A DNA stretch of 64,000 nucleotides from positions 10,245-74,244 of the forward strand of contig CAYZWU010000023.1 of NCBI GenBank assembly GCA_964482235.1, read 5' to 3'. The notes below the pieces were generated by a model, which was not told where the DNA came from, searched no databases, and saw only the letters and a program-made list of their open reading frames with translations. Origin of the DNA: CAYZWU01 sp964482235. GTDB lineage: Bacteria > Planctomycetota > B15-G4 > CAYZWU01. The translations under genes were made by a program, and so were the position numbers. This document shows, one piece after another, positions 9,336 through 17,278 of the stretch (position 1 is its first letter; each line of letters opens with the position of its first letter).

Positions 9336-10240
9336 AATGGGATTTCGACGCCGTGGTGGTCGGAGCAGGACCTTGCGGCGCCGCTGCCGCCCTGCAGCTC
9401 AGGCGTTCGGGCGCGACCGTCGGGCTGTTCGAGAGGCGTTCGGTGGGCGGCCTCTTGCGCAACGCACGCCTGGTGGAGAATTACCCCGGTTTTCCGGGAG
9501 GCATCACGGGGGAGCGATTCTGCACCCTCCTCGGGAAGCAGCTGGCCGTCCAGGGGATCGAACCTATCCATGAAGCCGTTGCTTCTGCCGAACCGGTCGC
9601 CGGAGGCTATGCGATCGCAACCGAGGCGGGCGGAACCGCGACATGCCGCGTCCTGATCGCGGCCACGGGAACGCGGCCGAGAACGGGACTGCTCGAAGAG
9701 CCGTCTGACCTGGTGGGACGGAAGATCTTCTACGAGGTGGCGGATATCAAGCTGCCACGGACCGGCGCCAGCGTGCTTGTCGTGGGCGGCGGCGACGCGG
9801 CCTATGACTACTCGCTCAACCTGGCGGACCGTGGGGCGGAGGTCACGATCCTCCGGCGCGGCGAGCCGCGATGCCTTCCCCTTCTTCTCGAGCGGGCTCG
9901 GGCCGGCGGAAAGGTGAAGGAGCGCGCCGGAGCCGCGACCATGGCCGTGGCCTGCGAGGGATCGGCCCTGTCAGTGAGGATCGAAGATCGCGGCGAGATT
10001 TCCGAACTTTCCGCCGATTTTCTTCTCGTGGCCTGCGGACGCATTCCGGAAGATGCCCTCTTGCGAAGCCTGGCGCCAGATTGGAGAATCGACGCAAGGC
10101 TTCCAGGCGGTCTCCTGACCGGCGGGGATCTGGTTCGCGGCCTGCACCGCCAGGCCGGCATTGCGGTAGGCGACGGTCTCGCCGCGGCCATGGCTGCGGC
10201 GGAGTACCTGAAAGAACGGAGTGACACAGAGTGCAAGTGA
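9332..10240 (+). CDS. Thioredoxin reductase-like FAD/NAD(P) oxidoreductase lacking the CxxC
   Basis: 302 residues from the GTG at 9332, overlapping the previous stop (GTGA). The N-terminal FAD fold is VVVGAGPCGAAAALQLRRSG with NYPGFPGGITGE, as in TrxR. The central NAD(P) fold is VLVVGGGDAAYDYSLNLADR. The C-terminal FAD lobe ends GDLVRGLHRQAGIAVGDGLA. The dithiol CxxC that TrxR carries just before the NAD(P) fold is absent; that region reads VADIKLPRTGASV. So it should use another acceptor, as in ferredoxin-NADP reductases of the TrxR-like type. In this string it could supply electrons to the radical SAM enzyme encoded next; that is inference. Confidence 0.85.
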   Translation: MKWDFDAVVVGAGPCGAAAALQLRRSGATVGLFERRSVGGLLRNARLVENYPGFPGGITGERFCTLLGKQLAVQGIEPIHEAVASAEPVAGGYAIATEAGGTATCRVLIAATGTRPRTGLLEEPSDLVGRKIFYEVADIKLPRTGASVLVVGGGDAAYDYSLNLADRGAEVTILRRGEPRCLPLLLERARAGGKVKERAGAATMAVACEGSALSVRIEDRGEISELSADFLLVACGRIPEDALLRSLAPDWRIDARLPGGLLTGGDLVRGLHRQAGIAVGDGLAAAMAAAEYLKERSDTECK

Positions 10241-11178
10241 TCGCTGCTTTCGGGAAGGATGAGCTGTCCACCGTTTTCGTGGGACGGACGGAGGGGGAGA
10301 AGAAGGGCCTCGTCGAGTTCGTGGAATCTGTCCAGCCGCCCATCCCGCGCGAGAAGAAGTGGGTGCTCATCGTCTCCACCCTGCTCGGCTGCCCCATGGG
10401 TTGCGCTTTCTGCGATGCCGGGGGTTCGTACGGCGGCCGGCTTTCTTCCGACGACATCGAGGCGCAGATCGATTTCCTGGTGCGGCGGCGCTTTCCCGAC
10501 GGCCGCGTCCCCATGCCGAAGTTCAAGATCCAGTTCGCCAGGATGGGGGAGCCGGCACTGAATCCGGCCCTTCCCGGATTGCTGCGACGCCTCCCAGGCC
10601 TTTACGAGGCTCCCGGCCTGCTGCCTTCGGTCTCCTCCGTTGCCCCGGCAGGGACCGAGCCGTTCTTCGAGGAGCTCCTTCGCGTCAAGAACGGATATTA
10701 CGGCGCAGGCCGCTTCCAGCTGCAGTTCTCCATTCACACGACCGATCCCGATGTGCGGCGCCGCCTGATTCCGGCCCGCACGATCGATCTTTCCTGGGTG
10801 GCGGAGTTCGGAACGCGGTTCCGCAACCCGGGCGACCAGAAGGTGACGCTCAACTTCGCGGCGGCAGAGAGCGTTCCCGTGGACCCGGCGGCGATCCGCC
10901 GGCTCTTCGGACCGGACGATTTCATCATCAAGCTGACTCCGGTGAATCCCACGGAGAAGGCCGCCGAATCGGGGCTCAAGAGCGCCATCGATCCCGCCCG
11001 GCCCGAGTCCGGCCTGGCGTTGAAGAGGGCGTTCGAGAAAGAGGGATTCCAGGTGATCCTGAGCATAGGCGAGGTCGAGGAGAACGACATCGGCAGCAAC
11101 TGCGGCCAGTTCGTGAGCCGGATCCGGAAGGGCGGGGATCTGGCGGGGGAGCGGTATTCAGCGCGCCTCTATGCATGA
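10231..11178 (+). CDS. RlmN-like radical SAM protein
   Basis: 315 residues from a GTG at 10231 that overlaps the flavoprotein by 10 bases, with GGAG about 7 bases upstream. The radical SAM cluster is C54-PMG-C58-AF-C61, with the C-x3-C-x2-C spacing of RlmN. Further RlmN features are FARMGEPALNP, FSIHTTDPDVRRRLIPA, KLTPVNPT and a C-terminal SNCGQF whose Cys matches the methyl-carrying Cys of RlmN. It lacks the roughly 90-residue N-terminal RNA-binding region of true RlmN, and residues 1-40 are unlike it. It may methylate an RNA or another substrate. The name RlmN is therefore not assigned. Confidence 0.85.
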   Translation: MQVIAAFGKDELSTVFVGRTEGEKKGLVEFVESVQPPIPREKKWVLIVSTLLGCPMGCAFCDAGGSYGGRLSSDDIEAQIDFLVRRRFPDGRVPMPKFKIQFARMGEPALNPALPGLLRRLPGLYEAPGLLPSVSSVAPAGTEPFFEELLRVKNGYYGAGRFQLQFSIHTTDPDVRRRLIPARTIDLSWVAEFGTRFRNPGDQKVTLNFAAAESVPVDPAAIRRLFGPDDFIIKLTPVNPTEKAAESGLKSAIDPARPESGLALKRAFEKEGFQVILSIGEVEENDIGSNCGQFVSRIRKGGDLAGERYSARLYA

Positions 11179-11197
11179 AACAAAAGAGGAGGACGGG

Positions 11198-12013
11198 ATG
11201 AATCCCGGCAAGAAGCGTCTCAACATCTTTCTCATCTCCGACGCGACAGGGACAACGGCCGAGTCGGTGATGACCTCTGTTCTCGTTCAGTTCCCCGAGG
11301 CTGATACCGAGATCCGCAGGTTCCCCTTCGTCAGAACGATGGAACAGCTCGAGGAGATCGTCAAGATGGCTCCCCTGCACGAGGCCATCATCGTCTTCAC
11401 GCTGGTGTCGAAGAAGCTGCGCAAGGCGCTCAAGAAGAAGGGAAAGGAGAGAGGGCTCACCGTCGTCGACGTGATGGGACCGCTCTTCAAGTCGCTCACT
11501 CACATCCTCGACCAGACGCCCACCAAGCAGCCCGGGCTCCTGCAGCAGTCCCAGACCGAGATGTACCGCGTCACCGAAGCGATTCATTACACGCTGATGC
11601 ACGACGACGGGCAGGGGCTCGACACGATCGAGCAGGCGGACCTGATCATCTTCGGCGTTTCGCGAACGGGCAAGACGCCCACGAGCATCTACCTCTCGTG
11701 CCGAAAGCTCAAGGTGGCCAACGTCCCGATCATCCTCGATATTCCCCTTCCCAGGAACCTGATGCGGAACCCCATCAAGAAGGTCGGCTTCAGCATGGGG
11801 ATGGAGCGGCTGATGCAGCTCAGGACCGAACGGGTCGGCCGGATGAATCGGGCCGCGATCCCCGGCTACTCGAGCAAGGGCTACATCCTCAAGGAGCAGG
11901 ATTATTGCGAGAAGCTCTTCAGGCAGTTCAACAACTTCTGGGCCCTCGACGTGACGGAGCGCTCGATCGAGGAGACGTCGGAGTGGATCACCCACACCGT
12001 GCTTGGCTCCTAG
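11198..12013 (+). CDS. PEP synthase / PPDK regulatory protein (DUF299 kinase-phosphorylase)
   Basis: 271 residues from the ATG at 11198, which has AGGAGG 5 bases upstream. An in-frame ATG at 11171 would overlap the radical SAM gene and has no such site. ISDATGTTAESV opens the protein and the P-loop is GVSRTGKTPTSIYLS (about residues 155-170). These are hallmarks of bifunctional Ser/Thr kinase and Pi-dependent phosphorylases that switch PEP synthase or pyruvate phosphate dikinase off and on in the cytoplasm. Length and C-terminus (SIEETSEWI) are normal. The target enzyme is not in the window. Confidence 0.93.
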   Translation: MNPGKKRLNIFLISDATGTTAESVMTSVLVQFPEADTEIRRFPFVRTMEQLEEIVKMAPLHEAIIVFTLVSKKLRKALKKKGKERGLTVVDVMGPLFKSLTHILDQTPTKQPGLLQQSQTEMYRVTEAIHYTLMHDDGQGLDTIEQADLIIFGVSRTGKTPTSIYLSCRKLKVANVPIILDIPLPRNLMRNPIKKVGFSMGMERLMQLRTERVGRMNRAAIPGYSSKGYILKEQDYCEKLFRQFNNFWALDVTERSIEETSEWITHTVLGS

Positions 12014-12082
12014 TGGGCGGATACCGAGCCCGCGCAATCTCCGCCATCTTCGCGAGAGAGTCGTTGCCAGTCTGCCTTCCGG

Positions 12083-12162
12083 TCGGAGTTGTGCACTCCT
12101 TCAGAGCGGTGGGACGTCGCGGGGGCTTCTTTACACCGCTCTGAAGGAGCGCACAACTCCGA
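12083..12162. repeat. Long inverted repeat, copy 1 of a large-hairpin family
   Basis: The arms are 12083-12111 and 12134-12162: 29 bases with one mismatch, enclosing a 22-base loop that starts GGACGTCGCG and ends GCTTCTTTA. The outer arm reads CGGAGTTGTGCACTCCT. The loop and outer arm match copy 2 at 12524-12602 in the opposite orientation, while the inner arm differs. The element sits 70 bases after the stop of the upstream gene. It could act as a terminator, but no U-run follows the stem directly. Confidence 0.85.
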
Positions 12163-12180
12163 TTGGAGAGACTGTATTGC

Positions 12181-12198
12181 CGACTCGGGTCGTTTTTT
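12181..12198 (+). terminator. Weak rho-independent terminator candidate
   Basis: A small stem, CGAC-TCGG-GTCG, is followed by six T at 12193-12198. The stem is only 4 bp. The T-run and its place after the regulator gene and the large hairpin give modest support. Confidence 0.3.
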
Positions 12199-12523
12199 CC
12201 CGTTACCGCAAATAACCGGGCCCATGCATTTTCCGCCACTTGAACGCATGTTCCTATGGGTGAAGAATCCGTCGTCGAGCCTCCGCAATCTTCGCCGGTT
12301 TCACTTCAACTCGGGAATCGAGTGGCGGGGATTTCCACTGCACCGCATTCCGCCCGTTGTCACTGGCATCCCTGTCTCTTTGTTTGAGATTGTGCGAGCT
12401 TGCTATCTCCAGCCTCGCAGTCTTCTCTCAGTAATAAAAACAAGAAACCTACCGGGCGAAGTGCCACCCCCGGCAAGCGTCGAGCATCTCCCCCTCGTCC
12501 TACTGAAGTGAACGGTCCCCAAC

Positions 12524-12602
12524 CGGCGTGAGCAGCCCTGGTCCGCTTCCTTAAAGGAGCGTCTTCGCGACGTCCGGAAGCGGACCAGGGGTGCTCACGC
12601 CG
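12524..12602. repeat. Long inverted repeat, copy 2 of the large-hairpin family
   Basis: The arms are 12524-12550 and 12576-12602: 27 bases with one mismatch around a 25-base loop. Read on the minus strand the loop begins GGACGTCGCG and ends CTCCTTTAA, matching copy 1. The outer arm CGGCGTGAGCACCCCT resembles that of copy 1. The inner arms differ between copies but stay complementary within each. It lies just downstream of the PAS sensor gene, which reads towards it. Confidence 0.85.
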
Positions 12603-12625
12603 ACGCGGAGGCAAACAACTCCAGT

Positions 12626-14239
12626 CTAAACGAGGTTATGAGCTTCGAGCAATTCCGTTTCGCACTTCGGGCAGTAGGTGTGGCTCATTCTGGCGTCGGA
12701 GTGGTCTCTCAGATACTGTTCGAGGGGGAGCCAGTGGCCGCATCCCTGTCCGGCTTCCGAGTCGTCGCGCACCGAGTGGCAGACGGCGCAGGTGGGGATC
12801 ACGGATTCGTACATCATGAGCCGCTGCTTCGCGCCGATGTCGCGGACGGAGAGCAGGGTGGCCGGGCTTCCGCCGTAGCGGACCTCCTTTTCCACCACCT
12901 CGACGGGGACGACCTTGCCGGCCCTGTCGACCAGGCTGGAATGGAAGCACGGCTCCGGGGCGATCCCCTGCCGCCGCAGCTCGTCCCGCCTCGTCATGGC
13001 TTCGCGTTCCCTGCTGTCAACGCTCTCGAAGAAGGACCGTCCCTCGTATCCCCTGTCTGGAAATCCCACGAGGTTGCGGAACGCCTTGTTGGCGAACATC
13101 ACGCTGTTGTCCCTGAGGATCACGGCGCCGTCCGAGATGCTCTCCGCAAGGATGCGGTACATCTCCTCCGACTTTTTCAGCTTCTTGGTCCGGCTCCGGA
13201 TCTTCTTCTCCAGCTCGCGGCTCCAGAGCACCATCAGGTCGGCCATCGGGCCCAGTCGTTTCAACGCGAGAATCATGGCGAGGCTGACGAGGATCGCCGT
13301 GGAGAAGAGGATCAGGAGAGCGGCTTTCCACACCGGTCCGCGGACGGCGTTTCGATCGACCTTCACCATCAGGCCCCAGTCGGTGCCGACCACGGGCTTG
13401 AAGGCGGAAAGGACCTGGACGTCCCTGTAGTCAATGCTCCGGATCAGGCGGCTTTCTCCCTGCGACGCCATGACCAGGGGGAGGACCGCCTCGCGATCGG
13501 CAGGTATCACGCTGCTCCATTCCCTGACAGGGAGGCGCGGCGAGGTGAAGAAGATGACGGAATCGCCTCGCCGCGACCCGAGGTGCACTTCGCCCGATTC
13601 CCCGAGATTCAGGCTGTCGGAGAGGGCGTCCACCAGGTCCGGCGTGCCGAGGCAGACCTTCAATCGGGGCTGTGGCCCGGGAGAGGAGCTGTTCAGGAGG
13701 CCGTAGAAGAAGATGTGCGGAAGGCTCGGCTGAAGGCAGGGATCGCCGACCCGGACCTCGCGGGGGGAAGAGGGGAAACCTGGCTGCCTCCCCTCGTCGA
13801 TCCTTCGCCCCGCCTTTCCGAGGAGTTCTCCATCGGGCGATAGTACAGCGGCATGAAGGACGTCGGGGCAGTTCTCGAGGCAGTATTCGAGCTGGGATTC
13901 GACCTCTGCGCGGGCCGCCTCGTCTCCGGCCGGGCTTCCTGCGGCCGCTGCAGCGGCTTCGGCAAGCCCCTTGTTGCCCGAGAGAGCCAGGGTGACCGCC
14001 CTTCCGCGGTCCAGGCTCCCCTCGATCAGCGATCCCCGGTTCTGCAGGGCGAGATAGAGCTTCTCCTTGGTGTTGTCCACCAGCTTTCTTTGAAAGTAGT
14101 AGAAGGTCACGAGCGCCACGAGCAGCGCCGTGAGGATGGAGAAGATCGCGTGCGACCGGAGGAGCTTCAGACGGAACAGCGCCGGTTCCCGGGAAGGATG
14201 ATCCTCCATGCGTCCTGCTATTTTTCTTGTTGGCTTCAC
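12626..14239 (-). CDS. Membrane PAS sensor protein with extracytoplasmic Cache-like domain and C-terminal Cys pairs
   Basis: 537 residues from a GTG at 14239; an ATG at 14209 with AGGA upstream is equally possible. One membrane segment at about 30-50 (AIFSILTALLVALVTFYYF) and another at about 298-320 flank a 240-residue external region whose end (SAFKPVVGTDWGLMVKVDR) is typical of Cache sensors. A PAS domain follows (YRILAESISDGAVILRDNSV). The tail carries CAVCHSVRDD, GCGHWLPLEQYLRDHSDA and CPKC, a short Cys-pair module often seen after PAS domains in bacterial sensors. There is no kinase, HAMP or cyclase domain. The output is unknown; the tail may bind metal or a partner. Confidence 0.78.
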   Translation of the reverse strand: MKPTRKIAGRMEDHPSREPALFRLKLLRSHAIFSILTALLVALVTFYYFQRKLVDNTKEKLYLALQNRGSLIEGSLDRGRAVTLALSGNKGLAEAAAAAAGSPAGDEAARAEVESQLEYCLENCPDVLHAAVLSPDGELLGKAGRRIDEGRQPGFPSSPREVRVGDPCLQPSLPHIFFYGLLNSSSPGPQPRLKVCLGTPDLVDALSDSLNLGESGEVHLGSRRGDSVIFFTSPRLPVREWSSVIPADREAVLPLVMASQGESRLIRSIDYRDVQVLSAFKPVVGTDWGLMVKVDRNAVRGPVWKAALLILFSTAILVSLAMILALKRLGPMADLMVLWSRELEKKIRSRTKKLKKSEEMYRILAESISDGAVILRDNSVMFANKAFRNLVGFPDRGYEGRSFFESVDSREREAMTRRDELRRQGIAPEPCFHSSLVDRAGKVVPVEVVEKEVRYGGSPATLLSVRDIGAKQRLMMYESVIPTCAVCHSVRDDSEAGQGCGHWLPLEQYLRDHSDARMSHTYCPKCETELLEAHNLV

Positions 14240-14338
14240 GGTGTTTCATTCCGAAGGGCGCATCGGTTATCATTCTTTTTATCGGACATCATCGTGCTGC
14301 AACGGATTCTTTCTTACTTTTTTATGCGGAGGGGAAAG

Positions 14339-15511
14339 GTGAAACTCTGCTTGAATCTGCTTTTTGCCATCGCTGTCGTTCTCGTCACCCTGTCGTGTTC
14401 CGGTCTCCAAGAGGAAGAGAAGTCTGTCACGATTGAGGTCTTGCCCGAGGCCCTGCAGCCGACGGGGTGGAATACAAGAACCATGTGGGAGAGCGACGCG
14501 CCGGTCTGGTCCGTCTACACGGCGGACATCCTTCCGGGCAAGGCGGGCACCGAGATCGTGGCCATGGACGAAAACGGCCGCGCCACGCTTCTCTTCATGA
14601 ACAACGACCAGCCGCTGCCGTGGCACATCCTGATGGACGGCATGTGGCTCGGTGCGGCGGCATTCGGAGATGCCGATCCGGGCGTGCCGGGCAAGGAACT
14701 CTACCTGGCCGGTTCCCGCGGCAACCTCTACCAGGTCGTTCCGCTGAAGCAGGGCGGATTCGAGAGCCGCGTCATCTGGTATGCCCGGGACGAGATCCAC
14801 TGCCTGATTCTCGGCGAGGTCGTTCCGGCCAATCCCGGTCTCGATCTGCTGGCCTGTACAGTGGGAGGCGAGATCTGCCTGCTGACGCCGCGCCGCGCTG
14901 GCGGAGCCTGGAGCGTGGAGCTCCTCTACAGGGAGCCGGCCCGGGTCCGCGACGCCGTGGTTTTTGATTTCCATCCCGAGCTCGAGGGGGACGAGATCCT
15001 CTACGTGAGCCGGTCCGGCCGGCTCGTCATGGTTCGGTGGAATGGCACAAGCCTCGAAACCAATGCGGTTTACAGCGACTCGCAAGGTCTGGCCCGGATT
15101 GCGCTCGGCCCTGTGCTCGAGAGCGGGATGCCGGTGGTCTACACGGCCGGCGACGACGGCCGGATCCTGCGGTTCACGAAGAGTCCATCAGGAGGCTGGT
15201 CCGGGGAGCCGATCTTCGAGGGCGAGGCCGGTGCGCGCGGTGTGGCCCCTGTCCGGATCAGCGGCGACGGGAGCGAGGAGTGCCTGGCGATTTTCGGCTA
15301 CTCGAAGGAGGTGGTGCTCCTGAGACGGAAGAAGGGTGAGCTCTGCTTCTCGTCGGAGATCATCTTCCGCGACTCGGACAAGGGGCACTGGCTCGAGGCG
15401 GCCGCGCTGGACAGCCGCTCGAAGAGCGACGAGATCCTGATCTCCGGTTACAGCGGGAAGGTAACGCTGCTCTCCTTTGACGAGGCTGCGGCCTCCTCTT
15501 CCGGACCGTGA
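14339..15511 (+). CDS. Propeller-repeat lipoprotein, function unknown
   Basis: 390 residues from the GTG at 14339, which has GGAGGGG upstream; an ATG at 14324 is in frame. The signal sequence ends LVTLSCSG, a lipobox. The rest is repeated blades of about 45-50 residues with motifs such as GTEIVAMDENGRATLL, GKELYLAGSRGNLYQV, GDEILYVSRSGRLVMV and SDEILISGYSGKVTLL. These resemble FG-GAP/VCBS-like or PQQ-type propellers. It is probably anchored facing the periplasm or outside. No catalytic motif is visible. It is convergent with the truncated beta-helix gene, 4 bases between stops. Confidence 0.72.
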   Translation: MKLCLNLLFAIAVVLVTLSCSGLQEEEKSVTIEVLPEALQPTGWNTRTMWESDAPVWSVYTADILPGKAGTEIVAMDENGRATLLFMNNDQPLPWHILMDGMWLGAAAFGDADPGVPGKELYLAGSRGNLYQVVPLKQGGFESRVIWYARDEIHCLILGEVVPANPGLDLLACTVGGEICLLTPRRAGGAWSVELLYREPARVRDAVVFDFHPELEGDEILYVSRSGRLVMVRWNGTSLETNAVYSDSQGLARIALGPVLESGMPVVYTAGDDGRILRFTKSPSGGWSGEPIFEGEAGARGVAPVRISGDGSEECLAIFGYSKEVVLLRRKKGELCFSSEIIFRDSDKGHWLEAAALDSRSKSDEILISGYSGKVTLLSFDEAAASSSGP

Positions 15512-15515
15512 CGGC

Positions 15516-16456
15516 TCACTTCTCGCCGACCTGCCTCAAGGAGAACGAAAGTGCGGCCCAGCCGTCGATCTCGAAGTGCTCGATCCGGACCGGGTGGGCG
15601 CCCTTCTTCAACGTAACAACGGCTCTGTCCTCGGTGGGGGGATGCCAGGTCCAGTTGTCGATCACCAGCTTTCCATCGATCCAGACCCTGATTCCATCGT
15701 CCGAGAGCGTGGTGATCTCGAAGGTGCCTGCCGGAAGAACGAGGTTCGTTTCCGCCACGGTGCCGAAATGGTCGGCACGAAGGGTGCCGCCGGGCGCCGC
15801 CCCTCCCCAGTTGAAGGCGATCGCATCCAGGACGCGAGCTTCCTTCGGCTCCGTCCGGATCAGTTCCTTCCATGATTGTGGATCGGTGCGCGGATCCTTC
15901 TCCCGGTCCCACTGATAGAACTTCACCTCCCACTCCGTGGAGAGCAGCGTGCCCGATGCGGCGAGCCTCTCCCCGCCGGTCTCGACTCCCAGGTGGAAGC
16001 GGTGCAGCCCCGGTCTCGCCGCTTTCACGACGACCGTTGCCGGAATCGTTCCCTTCAGGGGCGAGACGGACAGGCCGTCAGGCACGTTGCGGATCTCGAA
16101 TTTTCCCCCCTCCCCGTAGATGAAGAACCGGCCCTCGTTTCCCGCGGTGATCGAGGCGGGCCAGACCTTCGGCTTCCTGAAGTCGTATGGTCCCCACTCG
16201 TCCACGAGAATGTACTCCCTGCCGCGGCGGGCTCCCTCGGGCAGGAAAGTGTCCATGGTTCCCCTGCATTCCGGAGGGCTGTAGTCCCGCGACCGCTTCC
16301 CGAGGTCGATGCTCTCCGCTCCTTCGTCGGTGCGGTTCTCCTGAAGGCTCGTGTTCTTGCACTTGTCGTCCTCCTTCACCGACGTTCGGCATCCGATGAA
16401 GGCGTTCCGCTCTATCGTCGTATCCTCGGTCTCCCTGAGGCGGACGGCGATCCCGT
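15516..16456 (-). pseudogene. Beta-helix/PA14 protein, 5' end missing at a junction
   Basis: The C-terminal part carries a PA14-like domain (FEITTLSDDGIRVWIDGKLV with WTWHPPTEDRA, about 80 residues from the end). Before it, beta-helix-like sequence reads GIAVRLRETEDTTIERNAFI without interruption up to about 16450. There coding similarity ends and the same bases become the plus-strand glycosyltransferase fragment; a TGA follows in frame near 16474. A GTG at 16379 could start a shortened 287-residue product, but the coding pattern clearly runs past it. The N-terminal part, signal peptide included, is missing. Proteins of this build usually act on or bind extracellular polysaccharide. Confidence 0.75.
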
Positions 16457-16697
16457 CGTGTCCACGAGGCTGGGATCAGAGGGGATTCCTGTCACCCATG
16501 GACGGAACATCCGTCTCGCCGATGATCCCGAGGATTTTGCCGCTGCCGTGATCGAGCTTCTCCGGAACAGGAAGGAGGCGGCCCGGATGGCGGCGGCGGG
16601 ACGGCGCTTCGTGGAAGAGCATTTCGCGTGGGATGTGATCGGCGCCCGATTCGAGGAGACGCTGCATGCGGCCGCGGCAAGGGAGGTCGTGACGTGA
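16452..16697 (+). pseudogene. Glycosyltransferase family 4, C-terminal fragment only
   Basis: About 80 residues in frame to the stop at 16695-16697: PVVSTRLGSEGIPVTHG, then DDPEDFAAAVIELLRN and RRFVEEHFAWDVIGARFEET. This is the last helix-strand portion of a GT4 retaining glycosyltransferase, beginning at the conserved G-x-PVVST strand. The first 250-300 residues are absent because the sequence switches at about 16450 to the oppositely oriented beta-helix gene. The fragment's end overlaps the next acyltransferase gene (GTGA), so it is the truncated first gene of the polysaccharide string. Confidence 0.82.
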
Positions 16698-17278
16698 GAG
16701 GAACTCTGGCTGTCTACAGGGAAAGGTTCGCCAGGGGGAGGGTCTACTCGCCCGTCTCCTACCTGCTCGGCTCCTTCCTGCGTCGGCGCTTCACCGAAGC
16801 CGGCGCCGTGGCGTGGCTGCGCGGTCCGCCGATGCCGCGGATCGAGAAGAGGAACGGCGAGATCAGGGTGGCCGACGTGGCTCTCTATCCCGGAGTCGCC
16901 ATGGTCTGCCGCAACGGCGGCCGCATCACCGTGGGCGACGGAACCTACATCAACCGGAACAGCTTCCTCTATGCCGAGAAGGAGATCTCCATCGGAGAAG
17001 GAGGCATGATTTCCTGGGACGTGATCATCACCGACACCGACGGCTTCGGCGAGAGGGGAGGCCCGGGCCGGACCCGGCCCGTATCGATCGGCAGGAACGC
17101 CTGGATCGGATCGAGGGTCGTGATACTCGGGGGCTCGACGATCGGCGACGGCGCCGTGGTGGCCGCCGGATCGGTGGTTCAGGGCCATGTGAAGCCCGGA
17201 GAGATCGTGGCCAGGCGGCCGGCCCGGGAGCTCCATGCCCACGCGGCGGCGGAGGAGATGAAAGGAGGGGCTGCATGA
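16694..17278 (+). CDS. Hexapeptide-repeat acyltransferase (polysaccharide locus)
   Basis: 194 residues from a GTG at 16694, overlapping the upstream stop by 4 bases, with GGGAGG upstream. From about residue 45 the sequence is a left-handed parallel beta-helix built from hexapeptide repeats (ITVGDGTYINRNSFLY, IGEGGMISWDVIITDTDG, IGRNAWIGSRVVILGGSTIG). The active-site region shows the D-T-D pattern of WbbJ-like O-acetyltransferases. It probably transfers an acetyl group to a sugar of the locus polysaccharide. It is followed by a close paralog with an ATGA overlap. The unusual Arg-rich N-terminal 40 residues may contact membrane or partner. Confidence 0.85.
   Translation: MRGTLAVYRERFARGRVYSPVSYLLGSFLRRRFTEAGAVAWLRGPPMPRIEKRNGEIRVADVALYPGVAMVCRNGGRITVGDGTYINRNSFLYAEKEISIGEGGMISWDVIITDTDGFGERGGPGRTRPVSIGRNAWIGSRVVILGGSTIGDGAVVAAGSVVQGHVKPGEIVARRPARELHAHAAAEEMKGGAA

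Larger units (their letters stand above)
12014..12625. other. Gene-free region with two large hairpins
   Basis: About 610 bases lie between the convergent ends of the regulator gene and the PAS sensor gene. Several open frames cross it, the longest about 140 codons on the plus strand, but none shows a recognisable domain, ribosome site or matching codon use. The DNA is less GC-rich in its centre. Its main content is two long inverted repeats listed separately, one near each end. Confidence 0.6.

Noticed and set aside
12089..12511. A 140-codon plus-strand frame in the gene-free region
   Set aside because: It starts inside a hairpin arm, has no ribosome site and no family resemblance, and its residue mix is unlike real genes here.
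12083..12602. Transposon ends (an insertion sequence between the two hairpins)
   Set aside because: No transposase is encoded between them, each element is itself a complete inverted repeat and I see no target-site duplication.
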